From: Culturomica massiliensis
GTDB lineage: Bacteria; Bacteroidota; Bacteroidia; Bacteroidales; Marinifilaceae
DNA length: 64,000 nt
Reading direction: 5' to 3'
Assembly: GCF_900091655.1 (NCBI RefSeq)
Contig: NZ_LT594621.1
Location: 1,674,001 to 1,738,000, forward strand
In this document: positions 17,333-27,030 of the stretch, in pieces
Numbering within the stretch: the first letter of the stretch is position 1
Layout of the letters: each line of letters starts with the position of its first letter
Program-made: the position numbers and the translations under genes
Notes under the pieces: model-generated
Told to the model about the DNA's origin: nothing
What the model saw: only the letters and a program-made list of their open reading frames with translations
Database searches by the model: none

Positions 17333-18730
17333 CAGGCTCTTACCTACCATTTTAGCAGGGTCAACCCAACGGTCAAAATCGGCAGCGGAAACATACCCGG
17401 ATCCGACAGCCACTTCACGTAATGTTTTTCCTTCCCGATAAGCCCGCTGAGCGATTTCCGCCGCTTTGTAATAACCGATATACGGATTCAAAGCAGTAAC
17501 CAGCATCAAAGAATTTTCCAGATGCTTAGCGATAACCTCTTTCACCGGCCGGATTCCTTTTACACAACGTTGGGAAAAACTGAAACAGCCTTCACCAATC
17601 AGCCGGGCAGAATGAAGGAAATTACGAATTATCACGGGTTTAAACACATTTAATTCAAAATGCCCGTTAGCCCCTCCGATCCCTACAGTTACATCATTTC
17701 CCATCACCTGGGCGGCAATCATCGTCAAAGCTTCACATTGAGTCGGATTGACTTTACCCGGCATAATGGAAGAGCCCGGTTCATTTTCAGGCAAATGCAA
17801 TTCGCCGATACCGCAGCGCGGTCCCGACCCCAGCATCCGGATATCATTGGCTATCTTCATCAAACTTACAGCAATAACTTTCAATACACCGTGAGTTTCA
17901 ACCAAAGCATCGTGAGTCGCTAAAGCCTCAAATTTATTCGGCGCACTTACAAAAGGCGAAGCCGTTAATTCTGCAATATGCCTCGCAACATTTTCAGCAT
18001 ACCCGGGAGGGGTATTGATTCCTGTTCCGACAGCAGTCCCTCCCAATGCCAGTTCTGTCAAATGAGACAAACTGTTTCGAAGCGCCTGTAACCCATGTTC
18101 CAATTGTGATAGATATCCGCTGAATTCCTGCCCCAAAGTCAGCGGTGTAGCATCCATAAAATGAGTGCGTCCGATTTTTACAACAGACATAAATTCCTGA
18201 CTTTTCTCTCCCAAAGCATCCTTTAACTTTTCAATCCCGGGGATTGTTATTTCCATCAGCATCCGGTAAGCGGCAATATGCATAGCCGTGGGAAAAGTAT
18301 CATTTGACGATTGGGATTTATTGACATCGTCATTCGGCGACAAAATTTTAAATCGGTCTGTCAACTTTCCGCCGCTTAATACCTGTGCCCGGTTGGCAAT
18401 CACTTCGTTCACATTCATATTGGTTTGTGTACCGCTACCGGTTTGCCATACGACCAGTGGAAACTGATCGTCCAATTCTCCGTTCAGAATTTCATCACAG
18501 ACCCGGCCGATAAGATCACATTTTTCTTTCTCCAGAATACCGGCCTCATAATTAGTCAAAGCAGCCGCTTTTTTCAGGTAAGCAAATGCCCGGATCACCT
18601 CCATCGGCATCCGGTCGGTATCACGGGCAATCTTGAAATTATCGACACTTCTTTGTGTCTGGGGCCCATAGTAAGCCCGGGCAGGAACTTTTACCTCGCC
18701 CAGTGTATCTTTTTCAACCCGATAATCCAT
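17330..18730 (-). CDS. fumC: Class II fumarate hydratase
   Basis: A 466-residue enzyme that interconverts fumarate and L-malate; the length matches E. coli FumC. Motifs are clear: VWQTGSGTQTNMNVNEV, SSNDTFPTAMHIA, GRTHFMDATPLTLGQEFSGY and the superfamily signature GSSIMPGKVNPTQ. The PGKVNPTQ form and the GTQTNMN segment favour fumarase over aspartate ammonia-lyase. The ATG at 18730 is preferred because the family alignment begins at YRVEKDTLGEV. In fumarate-respiring Bacteroidales it serves the reductive branch leading to succinate and propionate. It is monocistronic. Confidence 0.93.
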   Translation of the reverse strand: MDYRVEKDTLGEVKVPARAYYGPQTQRSVDNFKIARDTDRMPMEVIRAFAYLKKAAALTNYEAGILEKEKCDLIGRVCDEILNGELDDQFPLVVWQTGSGTQTNMNVNEVIANRAQVLSGGKLTDRFKILSPNDDVNKSQSSNDTFPTAMHIAAYRMLMEITIPGIEKLKDALGEKSQEFMSVVKIGRTHFMDATPLTLGQEFSGYLSQLEHGLQALRNSLSHLTELALGGTAVGTGINTPPGYAENVARHIAELTASPFVSAPNKFEALATHDALVETHGVLKVIAVSLMKIANDIRMLGSGPRCGIGELHLPENEPGSSIMPGKVNPTQCEALTMIAAQVMGNDVTVGIGGANGHFELNVFKPVIIRNFLHSARLIGEGCFSFSQRCVKGIRPVKEVIAKHLENSLMLVTALNPYIGYYKAAEIAQRAYREGKTLREVAVGSGYVSAADFDRWVDPAKMVGKSL

Positions 18731-18951
18731 AACGATCAATTTTATCTACCCTATAATTACGAGAAACGGCTATTTAAGTTTACCCGTTTAAAATATCCCG
18801 GACAACTCCTGTTTTCGCATCCGCACAACCCCGTACATATTTCCACGTTTACCGGGTAAGTTTTCGTTTTGTTTGTGCGTAAAGTATCCGGTCTTCCTCG
18901 TGAATTCTGTGTCAATCACAAAACAGAAGCATCTGTCCGGCCTCTATACAT

Positions 18952-19449
18952 TCAACGGGAAATCGATGTTCTTTTTCTATGATCCTCTTTATTACATAAA
19001 CCGATCTCATAAACCCGGGAATGTCCTCCCCAGGGATGATAACATTCTCCTATATAGGTAAATCCGAACCGTTCATAATAAGAAGTATGATCTGTACACA
19101 AATACAACTTGGTGAATCCTGCTTTCAAAGCATCTTTTTCAGCCTCTTTGATTAAAAGACGTCCGTAATTATTTCCCCTGTATTTTTCTTCGATAAATAG
19201 AGCTGACAACCACGGATAAAGCTCCATTCGGGAATTGAAATCATTGGTAATCAGACCGGCACAACCAATAATCTCGTCCTGTTTTACCAAAAGATAAAAC
19301 TGAGGCAAAGGATTGGACGCATCTATGCCATGTTTCAGACAATCATCATATATCATTTTATTAACATTACCGGCCCATTTATCCTGAAAATAAGCAATCG
19401 CTTTTTCCAAATACTGCGGTTGTTTCCGAATTGAAATAATATCCATCAT
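18952..19449 (-). CDS. GNAT-family N-acetyltransferase
   Basis: A 165-residue cytoplasmic protein with the GNAT fold. The acetyl-CoA-binding motif A is seen as LSALFIEEKYRGNNYGRLLI (R/Q-x-x-G-x-G/A-like loop YRGNNYG), followed by the helix KEAEKDALKAGFTKLYL and the strand/loop DHTSYYERFGFTYIG, typical of this superfamily. The substrate cannot be read from the sequence. It stands alone between fumC and the LruC gene. Confidence 0.85.
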   Translation of the reverse strand: MMDIISIRKQPQYLEKAIAYFQDKWAGNVNKMIYDDCLKHGIDASNPLPQFYLLVKQDEIIGCAGLITNDFNSRMELYPWLSALFIEEKYRGNNYGRLLIKEAEKDALKAGFTKLYLCTDHTSYYERFGFTYIGECYHPWGGHSRVYEIGLCNKEDHRKRTSISR

Positions 19450-19638
19450 TCATCATTTTTACATCCGGTATAGATCCTGTCCCGGAAAATATCGTCATAC
19501 CATGTGATCAACCGAATTGATTAAAAAATAAAAATAACAAAATAAAAACCGAAGAACGTCAATATTTCCCGAATTTATAAAGAAAATCTCTTTATTTTAA
19601 AATAACCGATCATGTAAAACACTTTTTTATATAAAATT

Positions 19639-19658
19639 ATTTTTTTATATAAAAAAAT
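19639..19658. repeat. 20-bp perfect A/T palindrome upstream of LruC gene
   Basis: Seven T, ATAT, seven A, flanked by A and T, forms a 20-bp perfect palindrome inside a strongly AT-only stretch. It ends 15 bp before the -7 box at 19674, so it covers the -33/UP region. It could be a curved-DNA activator or a protein-binding site. Confidence 0.5.
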
Positions 19659-19673
19659 TATATTTAAATATAT

Positions 19674-19681
19674 TATCTTTG
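19674..19681 (+). promoter_or_regulatory. -7 element for LruC lipoprotein gene
   Basis: TATCTTTG is an exact TAnnTTTG match, 20 bp before the ATG at 19702, which implies a very short leader. Confidence 0.65.
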
Positions 19682-19701
19682 TAGTGTCATAAATTTGAAT
19701 C

Positions 19702-20931
19702 ATGAAAAAGATTTACTTATTTTTTATCAGTACATTAAGTATCGTCACTCTATTGATATCCTGTGAAAAAGATCACGGAGTGTACGATCCGGATAAAGTT
19801 AAACATACCTCAGATTTAGCTGTTCCCAAAGGATTTAACTGGCAAATGACGGCAAGTGCCAACTATATTATCAGTGCACCGGTCGAGACCGTAGCTTCTA
19901 TTTTTACAGATGAAAGCTGCAATGAAGATCAACTGATTGCACAGGTACCTGTATCTGCAACGCCGAACGAAATTATGCTAGAGTACCCGGCTTCAACCCA
20001 GACTTTATACCTGCAATTTCCGTTACAGAACGGAAAAAAAGAAGTCATGCCTGTTGCTGTCAAGGCAACAAGGGCTGCACAGGCAATCAAACTTCCGGAA
20101 GATGCAGAATATGAAATAAAAAACGATGATATTTACAAATATGAACTCACACATTATATCAGCCGGGGAACGATTATGTTCGAAGACTATTGGCCTGTCA
20201 AAGGAGACTATGATTTCAACGATTTCGTGATCCATTACGACATTACCGGTAGAATAAGCGGAGGCGGCAGACCGGAGGTATACAATCACGAAGGATTGGA
20301 CATCAACATCCAGTTCAAGGCCATCGGGGGATCATATAATTATCAGTTAGGCCTTCAATTGGATGCCCTGCCGGCTAAATACATCGACTCTTACGATATC
20401 AGCCAGGATCAGGAAATCGTAAAAGTAAAATTCTTAAATCCGAATGAAGAAGGACCGGCAGTATTTGTATTTGAAGGCACATCTGCTTTAAAAGGACAGA
20501 ACGGAGCGCAATTCTACAATACAGAAAAAGGACACGAAGTTGATAAAAACCAACTCATTACAGCTACCATAAAATTAAAAATAAATAGTTTTAGTAACCT
20601 TGAAAAAACTCAGGCTTTAGTTGCATCTGTAGCAACGACCAATCAGAATTTCTTTCTGACAGCAGACAAGGAAATTCATTTAAGAGGTTATTCTCCTACG
20701 GCTTATTACCAGAATTACGAAACGGATGCCAATGGTTTAATGTCGTCTACACCTTACTGCGACAAAGACGGTTTTGTATGGGGCATTAAAGTTCCGGTAA
20801 ATATTAAGCATGCTATTGAAAAAACCGATTTTATCGAAGCCTATCCCAAGTTCGGAAAATGGGTAAGCAGCAATGGTACTCAAAACAAAGATTGGTACAA
20901 ATATCCGGTAAGCGGCAAGGTTATCGATTAA
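19702..20931 (+). CDS. LruC-domain surface lipoprotein
   Basis: A 409-residue lipoprotein. The signal ends LLISC, with Cys21 followed by EKD, the acidic sequence associated with surface export in Bacteroidetes. The LruC domain (about 150-400) is marked by MFEDYWPVKGDYDFNDFVIHY, in which the Asp/Asn run probably binds calcium, and by a later LRGYSPTAYYQN segment. LruC proteins are found in Bacteroidetes and Leptospira outer membranes; a cell-surface adhesive or structural role is suspected but unproven. The coding sequence is more AT-rich than the fimbrial genes. It is monocistronic between an AT-rich promoter and a strong terminator. Confidence 0.85.
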   Translation: MKKIYLFFISTLSIVTLLISCEKDHGVYDPDKVKHTSDLAVPKGFNWQMTASANYIISAPVETVASIFTDESCNEDQLIAQVPVSATPNEIMLEYPASTQTLYLQFPLQNGKKEVMPVAVKATRAAQAIKLPEDAEYEIKNDDIYKYELTHYISRGTIMFEDYWPVKGDYDFNDFVIHYDITGRISGGGRPEVYNHEGLDINIQFKAIGGSYNYQLGLQLDALPAKYIDSYDISQDQEIVKVKFLNPNEEGPAVFVFEGTSALKGQNGAQFYNTEKGHEVDKNQLITATIKLKINSFSNLEKTQALVASVATTNQNFFLTADKEIHLRGYSPTAYYQNYETDANGLMSSTPYCDKDGFVWGIKVPVNIKHAIEKTDFIEAYPKFGKWVSSNGTQNKDWYKYPVSGKVID

Positions 20932-21040
20932 AAGAACGTTTTCATTGCTGAGTTATGATTTTAAATTAAAGAATCTGATAGCGAATCAGGTAGACGGGTA
21001 ATTTTAAATCTATACGAAATTATTATAACTTAAATTTTAC

Positions 21041-21075
21041 ACCACCATGCAGCCATCCGGCTCATGGTGGTTTTT
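21041..21075 (+). terminator. Intrinsic terminator of LruC gene
   Basis: ACCACCATG (21041-21049) pairs with CATGGTGGT (21063-21071), extended inside by CAGCC/GGCT, and is followed by a T-run. It lies 110 bp after the stop codon. Confidence 0.85.
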
Positions 21076-21171
21076 AATTATTTAAATGTAATATAAAACG
21101 ACTCTATCCACGAATATTCCCCTCCGAATACCGGACAATGGGATACACGATCCGGTAAACTGAGAATTCAT

Positions 21172-23424
21172 TCAGCCGTATTTTTGCAAAACAGCTTTCA
21201 ATTTTACCTTATCGATGGGTTTTACAAGATAATCGTTACATCCGGCAGCTAATGCAGCCTGTTTATCCGTATCAAAAGCATAAGCTGTCAAAGCTATAAT
21301 CGGTAATTTTTTATTAAACGTCCGGATCTCTCTTGTAGCCGTCATCCCGTCCGTTTCAGGCATCTTCATATCCATCAATACCAAATCGATCCCGGGTACC
21401 GTTCGTACAATCTCAACAGCTTCCTTCCCGTTTACCGCCCGAATTAAATCGTAATCTTTCTGAAGTGATGCAGAAATCAGCAAATAGTTACTTTGAATAT
21501 CTTCAGCCACCAGTATGAGTTTCCGGTTCATTGATTTTACATCGGTCAAAACCTCTCTTTCCGTCCAATCCTCAATTACTGATTCCTGCTTATTATCTTT
21601 TTCTCCCTTATCACCCGTCACACTTACGGAACAGGGTAAAATTGCCCAAAATACGGAACCTTGTCCGTATTCAGACTCAAACCCCACACCGCCTCCGCAC
21701 ACATCTGCAATAGCTTTACATATCGAAAGCCCGAGTCCCGTGCCTTGCGCAAACTCATCCAGTTTTTCAAAACGGCTGAATACCTTTGCTTTTTTATCAT
21801 CGGCAATGCCTATTCCGGTATCCTTAACATACAAACGAATGCCCCCATCCACCTCCCCATATCCCATTTCAATAAACCCTTTGGAAGTGTATTTAATGGC
21901 ATTCGTAACATAATTCGTCAGAATTTGCGCGAACCGGCTTTTATCCAGCTTCACGATACAACAGGTATAAGGATTCACAGAAAGCAAACGTACATTCGGA
22001 TTATTCATCCTTTGCTGCATAGAAGATGCAATTTCATTAAAATATTCGGCCAAATCGAATTCTTCATATTTCAGTTCCATCGATCCCGACTCTATCCGCG
22101 AAAGATCCAATATATCATTGATCAGTTTCAGTAATAAATCATTATTAGCATTGATAATTTGTATATACTCTTCTTTTTCTTCCGGCTCAACGGCTGTCAT
22201 AAGTAAATCTGAAAAACCGATAATAGCATTCAGAGGAGTACGGATCTCGTGACTCATATTGGCCAAAAAAGCAGATTTCAATTTATCGGCAGTTTCTGCT
22301 TTCTGTTTAGCATCGATCAATTCCTGCATATACTTTACCCGGTCGCTGATATCATGAATCAATGCCAGCACTTTATTATTTTCAAAGGGAACCATTCGGG
22401 CCTGAAAATAATGTCTACTCCCTCGGGCATCCAGATAATATTCGATTTCAATTAACTTGCCCGACCGCAGACATTGATTTATCGATTCAATATATAGCGC
22501 TGAAACATCTTCAGAAAAAATAGTACGCCCATCAGCCCCTACCAATTCTTCCAAGGAGTGTAAAAGTTGTATTTCAGCCGATTTCAATAAATCGCAGATA
22601 AAGAAATTAGTATCGAAAATAAAAATGAAATCCGGTAAAGCTTCCAAAATCTTTTGATTCCGTTCTTCCTGCTTTTTTATATGAGTGATATCCTGATTCA
22701 AACCTATAATCTGCAAATCATTGTCCCCGGAATATTTCCGGACAATAGCAATATATCTCATCCATTTGACGGAATCACCGGTATTGATACGGAACTCTTC
22801 ATCCATAAATATTTTTTCTCCACGCCGAAGCTGTAATCCGACCTGCTTAATCCGGTCCCGGTCTTCGGGATGTATATGTTTCATAAATTCCTGCATAGAC
22901 TCCTTAAAAGGAAGTCCGAAAGGAATCCCAAAATTCTCGCACCACGTTTCGCTCATCTCTCCTTTGCCCGTAACCGGGGCATAAGAAAAAATCCCGATAT
23001 TCGAATATTTGGCGATATACTCAAACAAGGTTTCCTTTTCCCGGGATTTGACTTTATATGTCTCGTCCGCCAATGTGCCGAGTACGATATCGCCCTCCTC
23101 TGTTTTCAACCGGCTGTAGCGGCATTTATGGTATCTCGTTTCTCCGGCAGCATACAATCGATAAGTATAATCCCCACCTTCTTCCGGAAAATTTCCCGAT
23201 ACAATATCTTGAAAATGCTGCTGATCTTCCGGGAAAATGCAACAGCAATAAACAGAAATATCGTTTTTTTCCCTTACAGGTAATTGTAATTCTTCGAAAA
23301 AATAATTCCTTTTCCCCAATATTTCAAACTTTGCCGATCTGCAAAAATATCTCCAGAATAAGATATTTCCGACTTCTGTCGCCTGTGACAAAAATATCTC
23401 TATGTATTCATCAGAAATCTTCAT
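21172..23424 (-). CDS. Soluble hybrid sensor histidine kinase with PAS domains
   Basis: A 750-residue protein without transmembrane segments, so it should sense a cytoplasmic signal. Two or three PAS-like modules lead (about 120-255 and 265-375, with PAC-like ends IIGLNQDITHIKK and ALIHDISDRVKYM). They are followed by a dimerisation/phosphoacceptor domain with His392 in SHEIRTPLN, an ATPase domain (ILTNYVTNAIKYT; DTGIGI; GTGLGLSICKAI), and a C-terminal receiver with Asp685 in LVLMDMKMPETDG and the switch Lys in NDYLVKPI. No partner output regulator is adjacent. The ATG at 23424 is preferred to an upstream codon. It lies downstream of gadB on the same strand but beyond gadB's terminator. Confidence 0.9.
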   Translation of the reverse strand: MKISDEYIEIFLSQATEVGNILFWRYFCRSAKFEILGKRNYFFEELQLPVREKNDISVYCCCIFPEDQQHFQDIVSGNFPEEGGDYTYRLYAAGETRYHKCRYSRLKTEEGDIVLGTLADETYKVKSREKETLFEYIAKYSNIGIFSYAPVTGKGEMSETWCENFGIPFGLPFKESMQEFMKHIHPEDRDRIKQVGLQLRRGEKIFMDEEFRINTGDSVKWMRYIAIVRKYSGDNDLQIIGLNQDITHIKKQEERNQKILEALPDFIFIFDTNFFICDLLKSAEIQLLHSLEELVGADGRTIFSEDVSALYIESINQCLRSGKLIEIEYYLDARGSRHYFQARMVPFENNKVLALIHDISDRVKYMQELIDAKQKAETADKLKSAFLANMSHEIRTPLNAIIGFSDLLMTAVEPEEKEEYIQIINANNDLLLKLINDILDLSRIESGSMELKYEEFDLAEYFNEIASSMQQRMNNPNVRLLSVNPYTCCIVKLDKSRFAQILTNYVTNAIKYTSKGFIEMGYGEVDGGIRLYVKDTGIGIADDKKAKVFSRFEKLDEFAQGTGLGLSICKAIADVCGGGVGFESEYGQGSVFWAILPCSVSVTGDKGEKDNKQESVIEDWTEREVLTDVKSMNRKLILVAEDIQSNYLLISASLQKDYDLIRAVNGKEAVEIVRTVPGIDLVLMDMKMPETDGMTATREIRTFNKKLPIIALTAYAFDTDKQAALAAGCNDYLVKPIDKVKLKAVLQKYG

Positions 23425-23593
23425 AACCGGGACTTTATTAGCACAATTACGCCGCATAGATAAGAAAAATAAACGAAAATAAATATGATATTCAACTATA
23501 TTGAAAAAAAGATATCCCCCTTACGGATACTATATATTCAATCCGTAAACAAGACAGAAGACGCTTCTATTATAACCTGTCTGCAAAAAATAA

Positions 23594-23625
23594 CCTTGGA
23601 ACAATATAAAATCATTGTTCCAAGG
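23594..23625 (-). terminator. Intrinsic terminator of gadB
   Basis: A perfect 12-bp stem (23594-23605 with 23614-23625) and an 8-nt loop, followed on the minus strand by TTATTTTTTG. It lies 26 bp past the gadB stop. Confidence 0.9.
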
Positions 23626-23650
23626 CCATATTTAACAATTTACTACAACT

Positions 23651-25051
23651 CTATCGAGCGTGATTGAAACCTCTGGGTTTCTGCGGAATCTTATTCTTCC
23701 ATTGAATAGCACTGTTCGTCGGTTCTTCCAATTTATTCAAAACTTCAACACTCCGGCGAATATCCTGCATCAACAAATCGGCTAAATCGATTCCTGTTCC
23801 CTGACGAACGACAATCCGCATGATTACGACATCCTCCATGGCTTTAGGCATCGTATAAGCCGGTACTTGCCAGCCTTCGACATGCAAAGCATCCGATAAA
23901 TCATAAAGAGTCCATTTCCGGTTCGGATCATCTTTCAGCTTCCAGATAAATAACGGATTCGGGTTTTTCTCACTCAAAAATTCAAAAATACCCATTTCTT
24001 TCAGTTGTTTCCGCAAGTAAGCACAAACATCGAGACAATTTTGCTGTATCTGACGGTAGCCTTCCATTCCTAAACGCAAAAACTGATAATACTGTGCCAG
24101 GACCTGATTACCCGGACGGGAAAAGTTAATGGAAATACTCGGAATATTAGCCCCCAGATAATTCACGGCAAAGTTCATTTCTTCAGGCAGATATTTTTTG
24201 TCTTTCCAAACCACCCAGCCTACGCCCGGATATACCAGACCAAATTTATGACCGGAAGTACTGATGGATAACACCCATTTCAAACGGAAATCCCAAAGTG
24301 TTTCCGGATCGATAAAGGGATGAATAAAACCACCGGTAGCCGCATCCACATGAATACAAATTTCCCAGCCTTTTTCTTTATTGAGTTTATCCAATGCATC
24401 GTTGATTTCTTTAACATTATCATCCAATCCGGTAATGGTTACCCCCTGAATGGGAACGACACAAATCGTATTCTCGTCACACATTTTGACAACATCTTGC
24501 GGGTCCAGTGTGATTTTTTCAGCCGTAACCGGCACCATACGCATTTCTACATCCCAATAGATGGCAAACTTTTCCCATACAACCTGCATACAGGTAGAAA
24601 TAATAAAATTGGGTTTATCGGTGGGAAGTCCTTTTGCCCGACGACGTTTCTGCCACCGCTTCAAGGCAGCAATTCCCCCCAGCATACAAGCTTCAGAAGA
24701 ACCTACGGTACTGGTACCGGTGCAATAAGGAGGCTCCGGAGAATTCCATAATTTAGCCAGAATATTTACACAACGACGTTCAATTTCGGCCGTTTGAGGA
24801 TATTCCGTTTTATCAATCATATTTTTATCCATATTTTCCGTCATTACCCGGCGTGCATAATCGTCCATCCAGGTAGTAACAAACGTAGCCAGATTAAGGC
24901 GAGAATTACCATCCAGCATAGCTTCATCATGTATGATCTGATAAGCCACCTCTCCCGGCATCGAATTCTCCGGCATTTCAAATTTAGGTGCTACACGAGC
25001 TTCTTCTGAAGTTCCAAAAATAGGCGTGTTTGGATTTTCTGTTTTTTTCAT
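23651..25051 (-). CDS. gadB: Glutamate decarboxylase
   Basis: A 466-residue PLP enzyme converting glutamate to GABA and CO2 while using a proton. The length equals E. coli GadB. The PLP lysine is Lys269 in STSGHKFGLVYPGVGW; the upstream HVDAATGGF carries the Asp that contacts the pyridine ring, and YCTGTSTVGSSEA is the substrate-side loop. The C-terminus, FNHAR, has a histidine near the end, as in pH-regulated bacterial GadBs whose tail closes the active site at neutral pH (known for E. coli; inferred here). The ATG at 25051 is preferred over the in-frame TTG at 25057. No GadC antiporter or glutaminase gene is adjacent. Confidence 0.95.
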   Translation of the reverse strand: MKKTENPNTPIFGTSEEARVAPKFEMPENSMPGEVAYQIIHDEAMLDGNSRLNLATFVTTWMDDYARRVMTENMDKNMIDKTEYPQTAEIERRCVNILAKLWNSPEPPYCTGTSTVGSSEACMLGGIAALKRWQKRRRAKGLPTDKPNFIISTCMQVVWEKFAIYWDVEMRMVPVTAEKITLDPQDVVKMCDENTICVVPIQGVTITGLDDNVKEINDALDKLNKEKGWEICIHVDAATGGFIHPFIDPETLWDFRLKWVLSISTSGHKFGLVYPGVGWVVWKDKKYLPEEMNFAVNYLGANIPSISINFSRPGNQVLAQYYQFLRLGMEGYRQIQQNCLDVCAYLRKQLKEMGIFEFLSEKNPNPLFIWKLKDDPNRKWTLYDLSDALHVEGWQVPAYTMPKAMEDVVIMRIVVRQGTGIDLADLLMQDIRRSVEVLNKLEEPTNSAIQWKNKIPQKPRGFNHAR

Positions 25052-25243
25052 AACCAAATAACTTTAAAATATTAAAATAGAATCATTTCTAAGTTCGTTC
25101 ACTAAGTACGGGCTGATATCCTTTTAGTTTCACACCTCACATTATTTAACGAAGAAAGACAAGCCCTAACACTGTTTTCACCTTCTCCGTTTTAACTTTT
25201 TCCGGAATTAACAGTATAAGTAGAAAAACCAATAAACATCCGT

Positions 25244-26890
25244 ATGGAAAACAGTTTTATATACCTTATCGAATACAGTATTAAAAGCCATTGGGACCTG
25301 GTCGCCTTATGCGACTATAAAGGTGTAACTTACACCTACCGGGATGTAGCTCGAAAAATTGAAAAACTACATTTATTTTTCAATGCCTGCGGCATCCAAA
25401 AAGGAGAAAAAATTGCACTTTGCAGCCGGAACAGTGCCAATTGGGGAATCGCTTTTCTGGCGACATTGACTTACGGAGCTGTTGCCATTCCGATATTACA
25501 CGAATTCAAAGCCGATAATATTCATCACATTATAAACCACTCCGAAGCCCGTTTACTGTTCGTCGGAGATTCGAACTGGGAACAACTGGACCACCAACAC
25601 ATGCCACACCTGGACGGTGTCATACGCATGGAAGACTATGTTGTCAAAGAAATCAGCAAACCCGTTATCAGAGATGCCCGCAAACAAGTCAATCGTCTCT
25701 TCGGAGAAAAATTTCCGGATCGTTTCACCGTCGACGACGTCAGCTACCGGAAAGACCAACCGGAAGAAATAGCCATGATCAACTATACTTCAGGTACGAC
25801 CAGTGCTTCCAAAGGCGTCGTTCTGCCTTATCTAAGTATGTGGTCGAATCTCCGTTTCGCATTGGACCAAATGGGATATCACCCCGGAGAAAAGCTGGTC
25901 GCCATTCTGACAATGGCTCACATGTACGGACTGGCATTCGAATTTATTTATCCTTTTGCCAGCGGCACACAGGTTTATTTCCTGGCTAAAACCCCATCCC
26001 CGCGGGTCATTGCGGAAGTTTTCCAAAACATACGCCCCAACCTGATTGTTGCCGTTCCTCTGATCATTGAAAAAGTTATCCGTAAAGGTGTTTTACCCCA
26101 CCTTCAAAAAAGGCATATACGCCTGTTTATGAGAATCCCGATCCTAAATAACAAAGTAAAAGCCTCCATCAAACAAAAAGTATTGGATGCTTTCGGAGGA
26201 CAATTCAAGTTATTGGCTGTCGGAGGTGCAGCTTTGAATCACGAAGTCGAAGCATTCCTGGCAGATATTCGTTTCCCCTATACCGTAGGTTACGGAATGA
26301 CCGAATGCGGTCCGGGTATCTCTTTCGACGATTGGCGGACATTCCGTTTGGGTTCTTGCGGTAAAGCCATAGACCGGATCGAACTAAAAATCGATTCGGC
26401 AAATCCCCACCGCATTGTCGGAGAAATCTTAGTCAGAGGCGACAATGTCATGAAAGGATATTATAAAAATCCGCAAGCCACAGCCGCAGCTCTGGACGAA
26501 GAGGGATGGCTACATACCGGAGACCTCGGAATTATAGACGAAAGCGGTTATCTTTACATCAAAGGAAGAAGCAAAAATATGATACTCGGTCCGAGCGGGC
26601 AAAACATTTATCCAGAGGAAATAGAAGACAAGCTGAATGTTATGCCTTATGTGGCAGAATCTTTAGTCATCGAGCACGAGGGCAAACTGGTTGCTCTTAT
26701 TTATCCGGATTTCGAAGCAGCCCGAAACGCTAAACTTTCAGACACTGCCCTGACCAAACAACTGGAACAAAACCGGAAACAACTGAATGAAATTCTACCG
26801 GGATACAGTCAAATCAGTCGCATACGCATTCGCCAGGAAGAATTTGAGAAAACGCCTAAACGAAGCATCAAACGCTATTTGTACCAATAA
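25244..26890 (+). CDS. AMP-dependent acyl-CoA synthetase (first of tandem pair)
   Basis: A 548-residue enzyme of the adenylate-forming (ANL) superfamily, likely a long-chain fatty-acid:CoA ligase. The P-loop YTSGTTSASKGV lies near residue 182. The adenine-binding motif VGYGMTECGP is near 347, WLHTGDLG near 424, and the hinge and C-terminal catalytic lysine near the end (KTPKRSIKRYLY). It lacks a signal peptide. The next gene is a same-length paralogue about two-thirds identical by eye, so this is a local duplication. The acyl substrate is not determined. No exact -7 box was found in the 192-bp gap to the divergent gadB. Confidence 0.88.
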   Translation: MENSFIYLIEYSIKSHWDLVALCDYKGVTYTYRDVARKIEKLHLFFNACGIQKGEKIALCSRNSANWGIAFLATLTYGAVAIPILHEFKADNIHHIINHSEARLLFVGDSNWEQLDHQHMPHLDGVIRMEDYVVKEISKPVIRDARKQVNRLFGEKFPDRFTVDDVSYRKDQPEEIAMINYTSGTTSASKGVVLPYLSMWSNLRFALDQMGYHPGEKLVAILTMAHMYGLAFEFIYPFASGTQVYFLAKTPSPRVIAEVFQNIRPNLIVAVPLIIEKVIRKGVLPHLQKRHIRLFMRIPILNNKVKASIKQKVLDAFGGQFKLLAVGGAALNHEVEAFLADIRFPYTVGYGMTECGPGISFDDWRTFRLGSCGKAIDRIELKIDSANPHRIVGEILVRGDNVMKGYYKNPQATAAALDEEGWLHTGDLGIIDESGYLYIKGRSKNMILGPSGQNIYPEEIEDKLNVMPYVAESLVIEHEGKLVALIYPDFEAARNAKLSDTALTKQLEQNRKQLNEILPGYSQISRIRIRQEEFEKTPKRSIKRYLYQ

Positions 26891-27002
26891 GTCCACACAC
26901 GGGATACATTTATAAAACGACAAACAAATAACTGTCAGCAATTTAACCTTTTTCCAAATCCTTAAATTTCAATTTTTCTTTCCGATTTATTATTAAAAAA
27001 AT

Positions 27003-27010
27003 TATATTTG
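27003..27010 (+). promoter_or_regulatory. -7 element for second acyl-CoA synthetase
   Basis: TATATTTG is an exact TAnnTTTG match, 21 bp before the ATG at 27031. The second copy therefore probably has its own promoter, separate from the first. Confidence 0.6.
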
Positions 27011-27030
27011 AAGGCTTAAAAAAAGTCATT

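Noticed and set aside
17330..18730. Aspartate ammonia-lyase instead of fumarase
   Set aside because: The GTQTNMN and GSSIMPGKVNPTQ forms match fumarase C; aspartases usually show different residues at these sites.
21661..22134. Plus-strand frames opposite the hybrid histidine kinase
   Set aside because: The kinase motifs on the minus strand explain the region fully.
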